A DNA stretch of 64,000 nt, from the NCBI GenBank assembly GCA_023974075.1, contig CM043792.1, forward strand, positions 21,405,154 to 21,469,153, in the 5' to 3' direction. The DNA is from Chaenocephalus aceratus. Lineage: Eukaryota > Chordata > Actinopteri > Perciformes > Channichthyidae. Shown here in pieces: positions 12,235 through 36,798 of the stretch. The notes beneath the pieces are model-generated. The model did not search any database. It saw only the letters and a program-made list of their open reading frames with translations, and was not told the DNA's origin. The position numbers and the translations under genes were made by a program. Numbering within the stretch: the stretch's first letter is position 1; every line of letters starts with the position of its first letter.

Positions 12235-13413
12235 TAAAATGCATGCTGATACTATAACACACAGCTTAACTGAGCGCACAAAGTTCAGGATATAAAGGCA
12301 ACGATTGATGCCAATCTCAGCTTACATTTATAAAACTTGTTTAGCTCACTATATGTCAAATACTGCAGGTATACTCTCAATTATAAAGATGTGTGTGAAC
12401 ATATTTCTGAAAATCATACAAATAAAGGAATGTAATGCTTCACTCCTCAATCATTTTGAGTCACATAGACACACATGACAAGACCATGTTCCTTCAGCCC
12501 TCATAAACAGGATATTTTACTCAATGATGATATTAAGATGTGTCTGTGTGGCATTATTTTGTATTGGAATGTAGTGGTTGTAGTATAATGCATTTCTATA
12601 CAAATATGTTAAATGCAAATGAAAGATAAAGGAAATGGTCCTTTGTTGCCACCTACTGGTTAAAGCAGTCAATAGTGAGCCATTAGTTCATTACATTTCC
12701 ATCCAGAGATATTTTTAGTATAATATGTATTTATTTATGTATTGTAAAGTACAACAGTTTCCCAGAAAAGTTTGTACAAAATCAGACCAACACTTTATAA
12801 ACTTCTCCCCATCATCCACCACAATATAGCAGCCTTAACAAAATAAAGCTTCTTGAAACAACATATAGCAGTTAAATAACTTTTAGCTCCAAAATCCAGT
12901 TTTAGATAACAAATACCTAAAGTATTGCTTCGTTCCAAATCCTCTCAGGAATAATTATTTAAACACAATCTTCTTAACTTCTCTAAAAATAAAATAAAGC
13001 TTAGTCAGGATTGTGCCAGTGATGCTAGTGCTTCAATTTCACAATGACATTACCTCAATAAAGGTTATAACATTTCTGATCTCTGCATAAACTACTGTAT
13101 GAATGTATTCTCAAAAGCAACTATTAGATTTCTTTAGAAAACGTTTGGCAATTATTCCTGAATCGATCAATGCATTTGGAGGAAACAACATATACAAAAT
13201 ATGCTTTATCAAAAACTTCAAAGAAATTATATAACCTCAAAAAAGACCAACAAGAATCAAGTATTTATGCATCATGCGTTCATCATTTTGCAGACGGGTT
13301 GTCACTCATTCTCTTCAACTTCAAGGTCCCTCTGTTTTCTTCATTGCCTTTAGTGAAAAAAATGTTCAAAGTTATCATGTCATTAAGGCAAAACTGTATG
13401 AAGGGAAGTATGA
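12235..13413. other. Convergent 3' region between receptor gene and tvp23b
   Basis: Presumed 3' UTRs of the receptor gene (plus) and tvp23b (minus). Near 12645 is the short motif GCCACCTACTGGT, a common decayed repeat end in fish. A possible alternative last exon of tvp23b lies at 13302-13331 (see tvp23b). Confidence 0.5.
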
Positions 13414-16382
<2,969 letters not shown>

Positions 16383-17431
16383 GTTGATTCTCCGGAATGT
16401 ATTTCCTGGTGACGTGTAGTAAACAAGTCCGTGTGCTAAGGACCCAAAGGAGGGAGGTGTGCCTTTTAATATGCCTGACTCAAAGGTAAACCTAACATAT
16501 CCGCTCAAAAGGGTAAGGCTTTTATTTCAAGCTCTTCTTTAGGGAGCATTTGTTGGGTGCGTTCAATCAAGTGACTCTGTGCATAGTATTTCTTGTATAA
16601 TCCACAGCTACTGGCACTTATTCCAAAAACATTTTAAACTACATGAAGAGCCTAGTACTTTAAATGCCACAGTAGTAGCCACAATAAGGTAACACATATA
16701 TTAGCTATAACAGTATACTGTTAATTTAGTGCAAAATGAATAATTTCAAGGTTGCAACTTGCAATTAGTTTAATTATGCTTCTATAGTCAAATTGATTTA
16801 ATCTATACAGTCAATCGTTTAGTGAAAAATACCCATGAGAATTTCCTACAGTCAAAGATTAAAAAACACAATTTAGGCTGAAACTATAAAAATGTTTCGT
16901 AATTTTCTTAAAAATGTACTAAAAATGTTGATTCCTTTTTTTCCGATATCTTCCATCACCTAATCGGCTAAAGTCTGATCTAAAGAAAAACTGGTTTTCG
17001 ACTACAAAGCTCTTTCAAAATAGGCTGTTTGTACTTTAGCTTTTGTATTGGGCCGGCTAACTTCACCTGTGTTAAAATAATTACAACAATAATCCTTACA
17101 ATTATAATCATAATAATTGTTGACACAATCATTCTCTTACTCAACCAATTGCATATTGCCTTTATTTTGTATATATATTGCCTTTATTACATAGGTTAAA
17201 ACAAAAATAATGTCATACAAGATCAGCGTTTCAATCCATTATTATTGACTTCTGAAAAAGAGTTTACTTTGACACATATACTTGTATACAAAGTGATGAT
17301 ATTTGTCTGTGAAGAACTACTTCACAAATTTATAAAGACATCACAAAGATTCATCAAACAAACTAGACTTTATACAAAACAGCTTTCTATTGTCAAAACA
17401 TTTGTCTGTACACATCATGTGATCCGCAGTG
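16383..17431. other. 5' flank of tvp23b and 3' UTR of otop2-like A
   Basis: Both neighbours are on the minus strand, so this stretch holds the tvp23b promoter (right next to its ATG at 16382) and the 3' UTR of the otopetrin gene. Minus-strand AATAAA signals at 17161-17166 and 17183-17188 would end the otopetrin transcript. Confidence 0.5.
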
Positions 17432-20155
17432 TTATGATGTCAGAAAAACCTCAAACAGACTGGCAACTGAATGCATGCGGTAGAAGATGCCAAATGGAAG
17501 TCCAACATTTACAACTGCAGCCCACATGTTGAATTGGTAGAACTCAGTTTCAGTGGCGTGGTCAAACTGGGGACGAGCACCGAATGCTGGCATTATCCAC
17601 AGCTGTAAAAAAAAAGAAAGATGAGAACCAGTTCAGTACTTGTTGAATTTTAATACAGTAACTTTGAGAAAGTGAGGAAAAATACTACTCACGATGACGT
17701 TACCCAGCAGCAGAAACGCACAAACCTCCTTCAATACCCGTCTCTTCCATAACAGTTTAGGCCTGTGCTCGACTGTGTGGTTGTGCAGGCAGTCTGCTGT
17801 GAGTACCGGGCCGGGCTTTGTGTCCATGTCTGATTCTTCAAGGATGCTCATATCTTTGCCTGGCTGCAGCACATATGGATTTGCCAACACAATGATTGGT
17901 TGCACCTCATGGAAGGGCTCCCGATGTAGACCTTCAATGATGAAATAGTTCTGCAGGCCGAGTTGGATCACCATCAGGATAGCCCATGTTAAGTTGAGCC
18001 CGTTTAGGTAGCCTTTGGCTCCAGTGACAGCCATTGCAACGATGCTGAAATAGCTGATGATGAACTGCCCCAGTGAGGCTCCCACCAGCAGCCCCACATC
18101 CAGGCTGCGGGTGGGGTTTTTGTCTGATACATGCTCCCTGTGATCTACCTGGTAGATGGCACAGCCGATCACAGTTGAAACAGACATTAGCGTCACTATC
18201 ACTATATTCATGACAAAGTGGATCATCAGTACATTGTCTTTCTTGTCTTCATCCCTATTGTACTTAAGTATTTCCATCTCGTACACGATAAATGTTACCA
18301 GACCCGCCACCACTAAGAGAACTCCTGCCACAGGACCAAGAAAAACCTCAGTCGGGCGGAATTTGATTTTACGGTGTCCATGTTCTTCTGTTACTCTTCC
18401 CACATTTTTCCACATGATGTAGGTCATGGCCGAGGCAAATAGACTGAACTCGATGTTGAAGGGATACAAGTAGTAGTAGGCCTCCTTGAAGAGGCTGCAT
18501 GAAGTGTGGCTGCACTTGCAGGTATCGTCACCATAACCCGCTGTAGGACATAACAGGGTACAGAAATGTGATGTCATGGTATTTTAGTCATTGCTTTATC
18601 TGTTTTGATTTCTTCTTCTTATAATTCTATAATTACCTCTGTTGATGTATAGGCTTCGTCCAGAGAGTTTAGTGGTGTTGCTTGGATATTCTGGAACTGT
18701 TGTTTGGTGAATGGACTCCTCAGTGACCGCAGTCATCCACACAACCAGATTTGTGGAGAGGGTTAGCATCAGCCCACAGCTAAATAATAAGACAAGAGAG
18801 AATAATGATCAGAGACAAAAACAGTTACAAAATAAATTTTAGTGACTTTGGTGCAACATTAAAATTCAGTTTCCACCAAATAAAAGAAGTCTTACTTTAA
18901 TTCATGATTTTCAAACCATGTATAGGAGCTTCAACTACAAGTCTTTAGGTCAATGGACATAAAGAATACAAAAATATACTGTTTCCAGTTTAATATTATA
19001 TTAAATATAATATATATATTTGCTGTTTTTTTTAGTTCTCTATTATTGTTAACTGAACAACATTGCGTTTTTGACTGTAAAAGATGTCAACTTGGGCTCT
19101 GGGAAATTGTGTTAAGCATCATTAAACGTCCTCTGACATTTATAAACCAAATGATTTATTGAAGGCAATTGATCACTACTGTGTCAGCAATTACGCAACA
19201 CAACAACTCTCAATTGTCAAGGTTACTATCAATTGTCTCATAGAACAAAAGATGTGTTTAGCAGGGTTCATTTTTAGGTATCACATAGATACCCTCAGGA
19301 ATAGCCTGTTAACAAAGACAGTGAATGAAATTCAATAATCACGTACCGTGTTATGTTTCTTTGGAGCTCCACACAGTCCTTGGCGTGGATCCACAAAAAG
19401 TATGTCTGCAAAGAGATTGCACAATTTCATCAATATTTTTGCAATAATGAAGAATGAGTACATTAATTGAGCTTCATTTCTTGTAATGGGTCATTTTACC
19501 TGCACAAGAACGAAGACAAGTTGCACCACAGGAAATGCAACCTTAACAGCTGAATCGCAGTGGAGGTAGCCCACATAGCTGGCTATCTTGAAAATGTCCA
19601 TGATGATAGTAAGCAGTGCAAACAGCACAAGTCCTCCTAAAGGGGCAATAAACGGAATCATACAACTGTTTCAAAATGATTATTATCCAACAAAAACGTA
19701 ATTCTAATAAATTACTTACCCCTGAGCCAAATAGGTCCTGCATGGCAATCTTTGTATGCAATAGCATTTTCTGTCCTGGCCGTGAAGGTGACATAATAAA
19801 CCATCCAGATGGAGGTGAGGAGTAGGAGGACGATGAGGACAATCTGCAGGTCAGAGCTGCTGATATTAACATCTTTGTAAGCACTGCCGCTGACCAAGGC
19901 ACATCCCAGGATCAAAATGTTTAAACAAATGATCACAGATAGCATAATTCCGAGGTGTCGACCACGCTCCTTAAGGACCCCATTTGAAGGGATGTTCAGC
20001 TCTGGTTCACATGTGCTCCCGGATCCACCCGGTACATTGATGTCGTTGGAAAGGTGGGCCTCCTCCCTCTCCCTGTCTTTGACGGTCATCCTGCATGGTT
20101 CACAGGGATTGCCATCGGTCAAACAGTCGCATGGATAGCCAGTGTTCAAACACAT
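17432..20155 (-). CDS. otop2: Otopetrin proton channel, otop2-like (copy A)
   Basis: Six exons, transcript order: 19720-20155, 19500-19636, 19347-19405, 18637-18779, 17693-18540, 17432-17602. Total 1794 bp, 597 residues, all phases closing. Otopetrins are dimeric 12-helix proton-selective channels used in acid sensing. Diagnostic segments: LNILILGCALVSG (helix 1), the HAGPIWLRG block, IMDIFK, YFLWIHAKDC, STNLVVWM.AV, YLYPFNIEFSLFASAM, MWKNVGR, KNPTRSLDVGLL.GASLGQ, NYFIIEGLHRE and the C-terminal LWIMPAFGARPQFDH...LPFGIFYRMHSV. LVSGSA, GGLVLF and IMDIFK are nearer OTOP2 than OTOP1 or OTOP3. The exon pattern (137, 59 and 171 bp exons) is shared with copies B and C. It is divergently arranged with ush1g, and more divergent from B and C than those are from each other. 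Paralogue assignment (2 versus 3) is by eye. Confidence 0.9.
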
Positions 20156-29299
<9,144 letters not shown>

Positions 29300-31228
29300 C
29301 TGATGGGAATTTCTGTTGTAGAGCGTAGTGAGTAAATATGCAGATATTTGTTATGGTGTCTTTGAAATCCAGCATGGATTGTCTTCGGTAACCCACTGTT
29401 TCTTCACTTAATTCTGTCCTGCAGATAATGAAAGTTGTTGTATATGGCTCCTCATGATGTGGGCTCATCCATGCTTAACGTTCCGGGGAGCATTGTGGAG
29501 TGAAGATTTGGAAAGGGAAGACATAATGATTTACCTCTCCTGGTACCTCAGTGGTAACAAAGAAGAAAATACATTGTGAAGATGAATGTGTCAAGCAAGA
29601 ATATGTGATTGTGAGACAGATTCCTCATAGGGTTCTGTAGGATTCAGTGTCTTGTTAGCCTCAGGAGAGTCACTGCAAATATGTGTTGTATGTTGGATGG
29701 TGGGAGTCGCCTGCACTGCATGGTTTAACAAACTGAAAGACCCTTTTCAGAGTGCAGTCCTGTGCATGCCATGTGAGACTGTTAACAGAGAACTGATTGT
29801 GGGGCCAGTGTCCCCTGAAAATGTTTGCCCCTGTGGGGTACATCTTACCACCGCATGTGCCTGCATTGCCTGTGCATTTGCTTAAAGGTGTCTTTTTCAT
29901 AAATACTTTTGACATTAAATTCATTGTTAGTTTATTATTAACTCTTTCAATCACAACATTCTGGGCAAAATGTCCACCCACAGCCACTGTTTCCTTCTCT
30001 CTGAGTATTTACAGAAAGACTGTCGTATTGTGGCTCACTGTTAATACAGGCCAATTGTTCATGGAGATTCCTGATTTCTTTAGAATGTGAAAACAGTGTC
30101 TTTAGATCATTTTATAATTCTTAATATAACATCATTCTGTTCTATATTTTGCATATAGATTGATTCACTTTTGTAAATAACTAATGTTAGTGTTGACAAT
30201 TTAACAGTTCACTCCAACTGTTGTATACCGAGAAGTTTTACATAATGTATTGCACTCGTTACTGTTAACTGCTTGTTTAAAATTGCTAACAAATAAATCA
30301 TTACATTTTAAGCTGCTCACATTTTAAGACGTGCATTTTTGGGATAATTATTGGTTCAAGCTTAATAAAATGTGGCACAATTCGGGATTTTGTCAAAATG
30401 TCAAAATGGTGGTTCTTAATAACTTTTCCACTTTTATCAAAATTACAAAAATGTAGTACTACCACCAGAACTTTCTACACTAATTGTTTGTGTGTGTGTG
30501 GAAGAGGAAGAGACACAGAGAGTGGAACATTCTTGTTTGGGCATCTTCAGCCAAAATGCTCACATGATGTTCACACACAAAAGACAAGTGTCACTGTTGC
30601 CTCTGTACTCCATGACCCGAAATCAGGAAGTTGTTCTGCAGATAAGTGGTGTTGCCTGGAAGCTCCATGCCTCTGACATAACACTGTTATCAGAAGGAAA
30701 CACTGTCAGACTCTCCCTCTTGAGTCCTTTAGCCACATTCAGTAACCAAAAGCTAAACTATACATAGACTTTAGAGATGATTTTTCAACTTGTTTTCTTA
30801 TTGGCAGTAGGAACCAGACACTACCGGTTTTTGTGTAACTATTATTGTTGAAATAAACCTTTAAACCCAACTTTACCAGGGAAAGTAAAATGAGTAAATA
30901 AGCCAGGTCATTAACAGAATTAAGGAAAGGATGTTTATTCCCTCCCTGGCTTAGTCATGATAAACTCGTCATTTCCTCCTCTCATCTGCTGTATCCTACG
31001 CTTGGCGAGTGTGGATACAGAACACAGAGAAGAGTTAAACAGGGGAGGGGTGAACATTGAGAAATGTTCAGCTGGCTGAAATACTTCAGCCGTGGTTTTA
31101 AATGTTTTCCTTATGCACTCTGGCGGTCTTTAGATTCCAGAAACAAGCAGCAAAAAGTAGTCTGTGTTGTGGTTACCGCCTAAAACTCAACCAAAATAGC
31201 TTTAGGTGAAGAAGGAAAACTGTCAAAG
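29300..31228. other. ush1g 3' UTR and trim16-like promoter region
   Basis: 3' UTR up to the AATAAA at 30292-30297, then about 0.9 kb of 5' flank for the trim16-like gene. No independent gene was recognised. A short GT run lies near 30488. Confidence 0.5.
30292..30297 (+). terminator. ush1g polyadenylation signal
   Basis: AATAAA about 1 kb past the ush1g stop in an AT-rich tail; it is the first well-placed canonical signal on that strand. Confidence 0.6.
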
Positions 31229-33167
31229 ATGGCCACGCGCAGCAGCAATAATGAGGAAAACTTGAAGGATATTCAAAACAACACAGACTTAAATAAGGAA
31301 GTGAGGGATGCTACCACCGAGATGCTGCTCCCACCAGATGTGGTATGTGATTCCTGCATCGACAGCCCTAACAAGGCCCTAAAATCCTGCCTGACCTGTC
31401 TGGTTTCTTACTGCGAAGCCCATCTCAGACCCCATCTGGAAAACACGAAATTTCAAAACCACCGGCTTGTGGATCCTCTGCACGACATCGACTGTCGGAC
31501 TTGTGAGGTTCATCAGCTTCCTCTCGAGCGCTTCTGTCTGATGGACGGCTGCTGTTTGTGTCTGGAGTGTGAGAAGGAGCACGAGGGGCACACGACTGCA
31601 TCTGTGGGGGAGGCACGGACACAGATTGAGGTCTTAACAACACAACACAACAATTTATTTAACACAGACAGGTCATGTTGTAATGGTTATCTTTGCTATT
31701 TGTGCCATTTCTTAAGGTGGCTTCGACTGCAAAAAAAACAAAAACCTTTTAACATATCAAAAGGATTGAATATTACGTCATATTAAGTACTTATGTCATA
31801 TGTAATGGCCTGATATCTTTGTAGCGACTGTTTTTTATGTGTTAGTTACAATTGTTTGTCCTCTAGACTGAGATGCAGAATAAACAAGAAGAGATCGGTC
31901 AGAGCTCCTCAGCAGCTGAGAAAGCAATTGGAAAGCTCGAGGACAACACTGACTTCATAAAGGTATGTTATAGGAAAAACATACACCAAAATACATTTTC
32001 CTTCGATTCATTTAATGCACATTGGTCTGGTTTGAATTATGTTTTTTTTCTTTTTTCCTCTTGCTCTTCAGTCTTCAGTGCAGGAGGTTTGTGTTATTGT
32101 TGAACAGCAGTTTTACAGGCTGCAGACAACTGTGGAGGAGGCCAGAAAAGGGGTGAAGGAGGTGCTGGAGGCAGAGCAGAGACAGGCCCTGAGACAGGCT
32201 GAGGGCATCCAGGCACATTTGGAGCAGAAGAGAACAGAGCTGCAGAAAACTTTGGCTCAAATGAATAAACTCTCCAGGAGCAAGTCAGATGTTGACTTCC
32301 TGCAGGTACAAAATATCTCTAATATTTCAGATAAAAACAAATAAGTCTTTTGTCTCAGATGATCTGGGATAAGCACAGGAAGTTCTCTGAGACAAGGAGT
32401 TTACTTTGGACGACTGTGTGTTGACAGTATATACAGAACAGGCATTTCACTTAGTCTGTTATTTTTGCAGAGATCAGGGAAAAAGCAGTTGCATTCAACA
32501 GTCTCGTTTCACACACTAATAGATTTTGTTTTGCTTGTTCCAGGCGTACTCAGAGTGGAAGAAAGGAGTGGCAGATGTATGTCTGCCTAGCCCCTGCATC
32601 AACCGCATGAATCATCTAACTTCCTTTGTCCAAGTTGTGACAGATACCACCAAGGAGCTGTGTGACCTGATACTCTTGTCCTGCACAGAAAGGCTGAAAT
32701 GTAAAAGTGGTGAGTGTAGATCATACTCTATCAACATAAATGCCTATCTTAAGTATTTTTGCTTACCATGGACAAAACGGATTGAGGCTTCCTTTCTTCA
32801 GAGTACCTTGTAACTAGGAGTGAAATGTGATCAGAATTGCTCTTATATCAGTTCAAACGTACAACTGCTACAATAAATTTGCTGATATCACAATGTCTGC
32901 CACGATTTGATTTTGACTTTAATTCGATTTAGGTGCTTCACGTAATCATTATGAGACAATATCAAAAGCCCCTTTTGATACAATCAGTTGTACTTTTTAT
33001 CAACTCACAAAAGGCAGCTGAAAAGTTAATGAAGATTACATTTGAATAACTAGGGTAGTCCAGATTTTAAAATGATGAACAATATATTCCTTTAAATAGA
33101 AATAATAAAAATAGACCTGTATAGCTTGTCCCTCTTAGAGGTCAGTGCACCATATGTAAGCATGGGC

Positions 33168-33204
<37 letters not shown>

Positions 33205-34226
33205 ACAAGATGAGTACATTTCTTTTGTTAATTTCTAAAAATCCATGTGACTTTAAAGAAGCTATTAGGACAATTGTGTAGGATTAAACTCTTCATTTTG
33301 AAGAGGAGAATGCCACAAACCTGGTGAAGAGTGCACCTTCCTCTGTTTAGACATGCGTTTAGCCATTCCAGTACCACTGCCTCACAAGGCCACTACCACT
33401 GCTGTGCTGTAGATATGTTATGCTGTTTCATCTTTCTTTGCTCAGCGTTATTTTGTAAACCTCTATTTACACATCTTCTTGTGTTACAAAAAAACCAACA
33501 ATCTTTCTGCATAATATAGGTACTAAATCCCTGATGCAAGAATCTGAACCTTCAGCATTGCCTGATCCTGAGACCCGAGAGGACTTTTTAAAATGTAAAT
33601 ACACTTTTTATATATATTATATCTGTGTTTACCATTTGTTGACTTTGATTGTTTAATTTGGAATGATTCACCAGCTATATATCCCCTATATTGTAGACAC
33701 AAGGAGTTTGACCTTTGACCCAGACACCACCCATCATTTTCTCCGTGCAACGGATGGCAACAGAAAGCTGACCAACACCAGCCCCTGGCAGCACAGCTAC
33801 CCAGAACACATTGCTCGCTTTGATTATTGGCGTCAGGCAATGACTTCGGACAGCCTTTACTTGGGGAGGCACTATATGGAAGCAGAGCTAAGTGGGGAGG
33901 GAGCACATGTAGGAGTCACGTACAAGAGCATCGATCGGAAGGGAGAGCAAAGCACCAGCTGCATCAGTGAGAACGACTTTTCCTGGTGCATGGGAAGGAA
34001 CAGCCGAGGCTTCTTTGCCTGGCATACTGGTGTGGAGACGCCTTTGGGTGGCACTGATATCACAAGAATTGGCTTGTATGTAGATTTTGAAAGGGGCTCT
34101 CTGTCTTTCTTTGATGTAACAGGTCCTATGCAGCTGCTACACAAGTACATGGTTGATTTTATAGAGCCCTTATATGTTATAGCTTGGCTGTCAAAGAAAG
34201 ACAATGTCATTTCTCTTTTAAGCTAA
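31229..34226 (+). CDS. trim16: TRIM16-like B-box/coiled-coil/SPRY protein
   Basis: Six exons: 31229-31630, 31867-31962 (96 bp), 32072-32305 (234 bp), 32544-32709, 33520-33594, 33697-34226; 1503 bp, 500 residues. The 96 and 234 bp exons are the usual coiled-coil exons of this TRIM group. Domain order: N-terminal tail without RING; B-box 1 about C40-H78; B-box 2 about C89-H121; coiled coil about 135-245; linker; PRY-SPRY from about 330 (SLTFDPDTTHHFLR, TSPWQHSYP, SLYLGRHYMEAEL, CISENDFSW, IGLYVDF.RGSLSFF). Lack of RING plus the SPRY wording points to TRIM16, which in mammals acts in damaged-membrane autophagy and inflammasome regulation. Fish have many TRIM16-like genes, so one-to-one orthology is uncertain. 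Human TRIM16 and TVP23B share 17p12-p11.2, so linkage to tvp23b may be old. Confidence 0.88.
33170..33204. repeat. TGT trinucleotide microsatellite
   Basis: About twelve uninterrupted TGT units in the fourth intron of the trim16-like gene. Confidence 0.95.
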
Positions 34227-34381
34227 ATGTTCAGCTGCCTTCACTGTAAGCTTGTTAAAGAGTATAGAGTGCCTTATAAATGTTTATTGAGGTTACATAA
34301 CAAGTTATCTAATTGTATGGTTCATATGGAGGATTTTTTCACATACATGTCAGTTAAGGTTACATTTACTACCATCTAGTG

Positions 34382-35081
34382 CAGTGGTTCCCAACCTGGG
34401 AATGCATACACATATACATGATTGTCACTAAAAGCCTCTTCTCTACATTACAATAAAATATAAAAAAGAATTGACTAATTCATTTTAATAAAAATTCAAG
34501 TATTAAAGGCATAAAAAGACAGAAATGTATAATTCTTTCTTTAATATAAATGTTTCTTCTGCCCATAAAGTGTCCAAACCAGGCTTGTCTGGATAAGTGC
34601 ATTTTTAAAACATAGTCATTGTCCATGCCGGTTTCAGTTGGATTATTTGTCACAGTTGCTCCAATCAGATCGGTCTCCTCCATTTTGTAGATTATTTACG
34701 ACTTTTGAATCCACATAAACACATAGGCAAAATCCGGTTTACTTTGAGCATGTGTTTTAAACAGTTTAATCCCTTTGTGAATTGTTTACACTTGTGCCGT
34801 CCTTTAATTTATTCATACAGCGGGAATCCAAATGAATTAATCCTGAGTCCAATAACCATCAAAGTCACTCCAATAGTGCTCCTTAATTACGCTTTCATCC
34901 TCCTTTAACAAAATACTTCACATTCATCCAGTTTGTGTCAGTAGTTGTAGCTTTTTTGAGACTTTTAAACTTGAATTACTGCTGTTGCCCCCCCCCTTGT
35001 GTGTGTGGGGGGGGGGAGGGGCGCAACTTCCAACAGGAGTCATTTGGGGGGTCTCTTGGGAAAAAAGGTTGGGAACCACTG
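34382..35081. mobile_element. hAT (Charlie-type) non-autonomous transposon
   Basis: Ends CAGTGGTTCCCAACCT and its inverse AGGTTGGGAACCACTG, flanked by a perfect 8 bp target duplication ATCTAGTG (34374-34381 and 35082-35089). Eight-base duplications and CAGTGGTTC termini are hallmarks of hAT/Charlie elements. The 700 bp interior has no transposase. It lies between the convergent trim16-like and amn genes and carries an AATAAA (34452-34457) usable by trim16-like transcripts. Confidence 0.93.
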
Positions 35082-35218
35082 ATCTAGTGGCAACTCTGCA
35101 ACATGACCTAAAAGACCTGCGCAGCAGTAGGTGTGTTAGGAATTTACTGCAGCTTTACTGCTCTTGAATTTAAAACAGATGGTGAAAAAAAAGTACACAA
35201 ATGTCTGCCAGCATTTCT

Positions 35219-35224
35219 TTTATT
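35219..35224 (-). terminator. amn polyadenylation signal
   Basis: Minus-strand AATAAA about 150 bp past the amn stop codon. Confidence 0.6.
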
Positions 35225-35370
35225 TGCCTTTGATATACACTTGCTGAAAAAAAGCAATAAAGCTTTAAGAGGATTTTTTTTGTCTATGAAGTGTCAGTAA
35301 AATCATCAAGTTAATACCATTACGTCATTTTTTTAAATCATTGACATCTTAAAAGTTGACTTGTTCACCT

Positions 35371-36798
35371 TCAGGCATTAAAATCAGTTTCATTATCATC
35401 ATAAACCGGATTTACAAAGTGCACACCTGACTGAGTCATGGAGATTGAATTTTTTGTTTCAGTCGCATACAGTCCAGGAACTTCAGGCATCATGTTTGGC
35501 TTGTCAAAAATTGGATTATCATAACCGTGATCAATAGGCCCATTGAGGTCTTCCTCATCTCTGCTTCTCCTAAAGCTGCTCAGGGATGGCAGCGAAGGCA
35601 GCGATGATGGCATTTGAATAACCCCTCTACGAATCAGAAAGACCAAAGTGATTATGATTGAAATCCCAATCAAAACTCCAAACACAGTTCCAACCACCAT
35701 CCCAGCACTGCCTCCAGTCTGATCGCTGCTGTTCCCGGAGGAGGCTTGAAATTCAGCCTCAGTGATACCCAGGCTTGAGCCATGAGAGCGTGCATCCTTC
35801 AATATGTCCCTGGCCAGACCCTCTGACTGTGTTCCCTTCTCTTCATCCACAATAACCACCTGGATCTCAGGTGAGGTACCAAAAGGGATGATCCCCATCA
35901 ACTGCTGTGACTTGAAGATTTTAGACATGCCCAGCTGAATGGATTTGTATTTTGGCAAAACTAGAAATAGGTGGTGGATTCGTTGCCTGTAAGTTTGCAG
36001 GTTGAAACCAGTGGCAAAATGGATTGTGACAATGGCACCACAAACTTCACAGCAGTGTCCGACAGGGAGGAGAGGCTTCTTACAGCCCAGAGAGGCACAT
36101 TGAACAGTGCTACAGATACGCTTATGGTTTACAGAATTCCCACAGGCGCAGCCAGAAGGATCTCCACACTCTTTGTTCCCAACAGTGACAGCAGAGGACC
36201 CGTGAAACTGCAGCCGGCCTGAACGTGAGCTGAGATATTGGGTGAACTCAGAGGTGCTTTCATACTTCTTCCCCAGCACAGACACAGATTTGACAGGAAC
36301 AGAAGACTGACTGCTGCTGGTGTCTACCCTGAATGAAGAGCTGGCTTTAAAAACGACATTGTCGTACTGGCAAGGGACACTCTCCTCGTGGACTGAGAAC
36401 AAGAAGTTTCCATGCTGCAGGTCATCCAGGGTTGCAGACCCCTGCCACAGAGCTGGGTTTAACCATTGAAGAGACTCAGAATCTTTGAACTTTGTCGTAC
36501 CACCCGCTCCGCAGCCCGGATCCTGTCCACTCACAACATAAAATCCAGCTCCTGAATTCAGGATGAACTCTCCATCCACTGGCAGCCTCATCTCCTGCAC
36601 AGCATTTGTGGTCTCCACAAACACGGACACTTTTCTCTGGACTGGAAACTGAACTATGTCGTTGCCACATGGAACAGATTCTTTGTCCCAGTTGGTCTTG
36701 TTCTCATAGTTGGTGTCAGGAATCCACTGTTTGTACAGGGAATCCGATGTCCCGACAAGACAGAAGAGGAGAAGAAGCATGTCTGTTGTTTTCAGCAT
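35371..36798 (-). CDS. amn: Amnionless, cubilin partner (intronless)
   Basis: A single uninterrupted frame of 475 codons covers the whole protein. Signal peptide about 1-20, then LYKQWIP as at the mature N-terminus of amnionless. The ectodomain contains the conserved CGAGG, DPSGCACGN and CC..CGA blocks, with a cysteine-rich von Willebrand C-like segment at 211-253. One membrane helix at 367-389, basic stop-transfer (RR), and a cytoplasmic tail with two endocytic motifs, YDNPIF (426-431) and FVNPVY (461-466). In mammals amnionless carries cubilin to the apical surface and supplies these internalisation signals for vitamin B12-intrinsic factor and protein uptake. Length is close to human AMN (453). 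Human AMN has many introns; here there are none, yet no frameshift or stop, which suggests a functional retrocopy or lineage-wide intron loss. Confidence 0.93.
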   Translation of the reverse strand: MLKTTDMLLLLFCLVGTSDSLYKQWIPDTNYENKTNWDKESVPCGNDIVQFPVQRKVSVFVETTNAVQEMRLPVDGEFILNSGAGFYVVSGQDPGCGAGGTTKFKDSESLQWLNPALWQGSATLDDLQHGNFLFSVHEESVPCQYDNVVFKASSSFRVDTSSSQSSVPVKSVSVLGKKYESTSEFTQYLSSRSGRLQFHGSSAVTVGNKECGDPSGCACGNSVNHKRICSTVQCASLGCKKPLLPVGHCCEVCGAIVTIHFATGFNLQTYRQRIHHLFLVLPKYKSIQLGMSKIFKSQQLMGIIPFGTSPEIQVVIVDEEKGTQSEGLARDILKDARSHGSSLGITEAEFQASSGNSSDQTGGSAGMVVGTVFGVLIGISIIITLVFLIRRGVIQMPSSLPSLPSLSSFRRSRDEEDLNGPIDHGYDNPIFDKPNMMPEVPGLYATETKNSISMTQSGVHFVNPVYDDNETDFNA

